From Spirogloea muscicola (lineage: Eukaryota; Streptophyta; Zygnematophyceae; Spirogloeales; Spirogloeaceae), in contig WELB01000101.1 of the NCBI GenBank assembly GCA_009602725.1, positions 426,014-465,094 of the forward strand: a stretch of 39,081 nucleotides of DNA, in the 5' to 3' direction. The position numbers were made by a program, and so were the translations under genes. Position 1 is the stretch's first letter. The number at the start of each line of letters is the position of its first letter. The notes under the pieces are model-generated. The model worked only from the letters and a program-made list of their open reading frames with translations. It had not been told where the DNA came from and searched no databases. Shown here in pieces: positions 38,608 to 39,081 of this stretch.

Positions 38608-38725
38608 CATCTTCAGGCCCCTCTGTAGCTGCTAAACGCTTGTCGGCCCCTCCGAACCCTTGTCAATTCCCTTTGGGCTGGCTTATCACAGCCCTTGCCC
38701 CCATATGGAGTGCCACTTCTTCTGA
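38608..38725 (+). repeat. Retroelement 3'-UTR block with hairpin
   Basis: TTCAGGCCCCTCTGTAGCTG, then CCTTGTCAATTCCCTTTGGG, then the hairpin at about 38675-38694 (GGGCTGGCTTATCACAGCCC) and CCCCATATGGAGTGCCACTT. It is the fourth plus- or minus-strand copy of this 110-bp block. Confidence 0.75.
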
Positions 38726-38830
38726 GCTCGCCCAGCTTTCCGGTGCAAAGCATGAGCCTGAGCACACTGCAAACAGGCCGAAACTCGTCGTCGCAAGAAC
38801 GACAGATGTGCAGCTGGCAAGCCCATCTCT
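38724..38830. repeat. Second copy of the 22818-22924 dispersed repeat
   Basis: It aligns with 22818-22924 through the CAGCTTTC, GAGCCTG and TCGCAAGAA blocks, and ends at AGCCCATCT as the other copy ends at GCCCATCTG. As there, retroelement sequence lies immediately upstream. No function is recognised. Confidence 0.55.
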
Positions 38831-39081
38831 GCCGGGAACAGCGGGGGTGGGGCCCCGGGGGCCGCCGAGGTGGCGGGGCGCCCTGCCCGCGTTGACCGGG
38901 CGGAGGGGGAAGGGCGAGCGGCGCCCCGCCCTCCCTCCTCCCCCCCTCCTCCGCCGGGGCAGCCGGCCCGCCTTCGCCCCGCCCTCCCTCCTCCCCCCCT
39001 CCGCCTGGGGAGCCTGCCCGCCTTCCCCCACCAACTCGGGAGAAGGCAGCCATCGCCAGCTCCGCCCCCGCCTCGCTACGT
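38831..39081. repeat. GC-rich end of window with a tandem duplication
   Basis: A unit of about 50 bp, beginning CGCCCCGCCCTCCCTCC and ending in GCCCGCCTT, occurs twice in tandem (about 38922-38974 and 38975-39024). The composition resembles the CpG-rich 5' regions of the host genes here, so a gene may start beyond the window. No exon can be supported. Confidence 0.6.

Overview
This window is nuclear DNA from a plastid-bearing green-lineage eukaryote, most likely a streptophyte alga or a relative. The basis is a many-exon gene for the plastid RNA-polymerase-associated PPR-SMR protein pTAC2, a plant-type CRY-DASH cryptochrome, and genes for Mediator subunit 11 and a GPKOW/MOS2 splicing factor, all with GT..AG introns. 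The species cannot be named from this sequence. There are no bacterial operons, tRNAs, rRNAs or CRISPR arrays that I can see. Two single Ns (near 7301 and 30112) and a 60-N gap (23893-23952) mark assembly weak points.

Layout. 1-16.9 kb is gene-poor and made largely of remnants of non-LTR retrotransposons of the R2-like type. These have an N-terminal zinc finger, a reverse transcriptase with YADD, then a CCHC finger and a restriction-like endonuclease. One copy (about 8.8-12.9 kb, minus) is nearly full length but carries one in-frame stop and two frameshifts. The rest are 5'-truncated copies or 3'-UTR shards. 17.7-22.06 kb holds a 13-exon CRY-DASH gene (+). 22.5-23.65 kb is another retroelement graveyard. 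23.95-29.0 kb holds a 14-exon pTAC2 gene (+) whose 5' end falls in the N gap. 29.16-30.1 kb holds a 3-exon MED11 gene (-). 30.1-31.24 kb is a Ty3/gypsy integrase relic, followed directly by the C-terminal, two-KOW half of GPKOW/MOS2 (+, to 32122). 32.59-35.16 kb holds a 6-exon gene (-) for a conserved charged, probably nuclear protein. 35.2-38.7 kb is again retroelement debris, including a 1.7-kb frameshifted copy, and the window ends in GC-rich sequence.

The host genes share no pathway beyond housekeeping and plastid roles (plastid transcription, DNA repair or photoreception, Pol II transcription, splicing). They sit as convergent pairs (pTAC2/MED11, GPKOW/charged protein).

The most notable pattern belongs to the retroelements. 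At least 15 remnants, in several divergent lineages, end with the same coding tail (SDL-x-LLTR-G/S/N-Y-stop). A short GC-stem hairpin of the form GGGCTGGC-TTTTC-CAGCCC recurs about 20 times in their 3' UTRs and directly upstream of several truncated bodies. Four 3'-end copies look identical over about 138 bp, and two of these are flanked by recognisable target-site duplications, one being nested inside another element.
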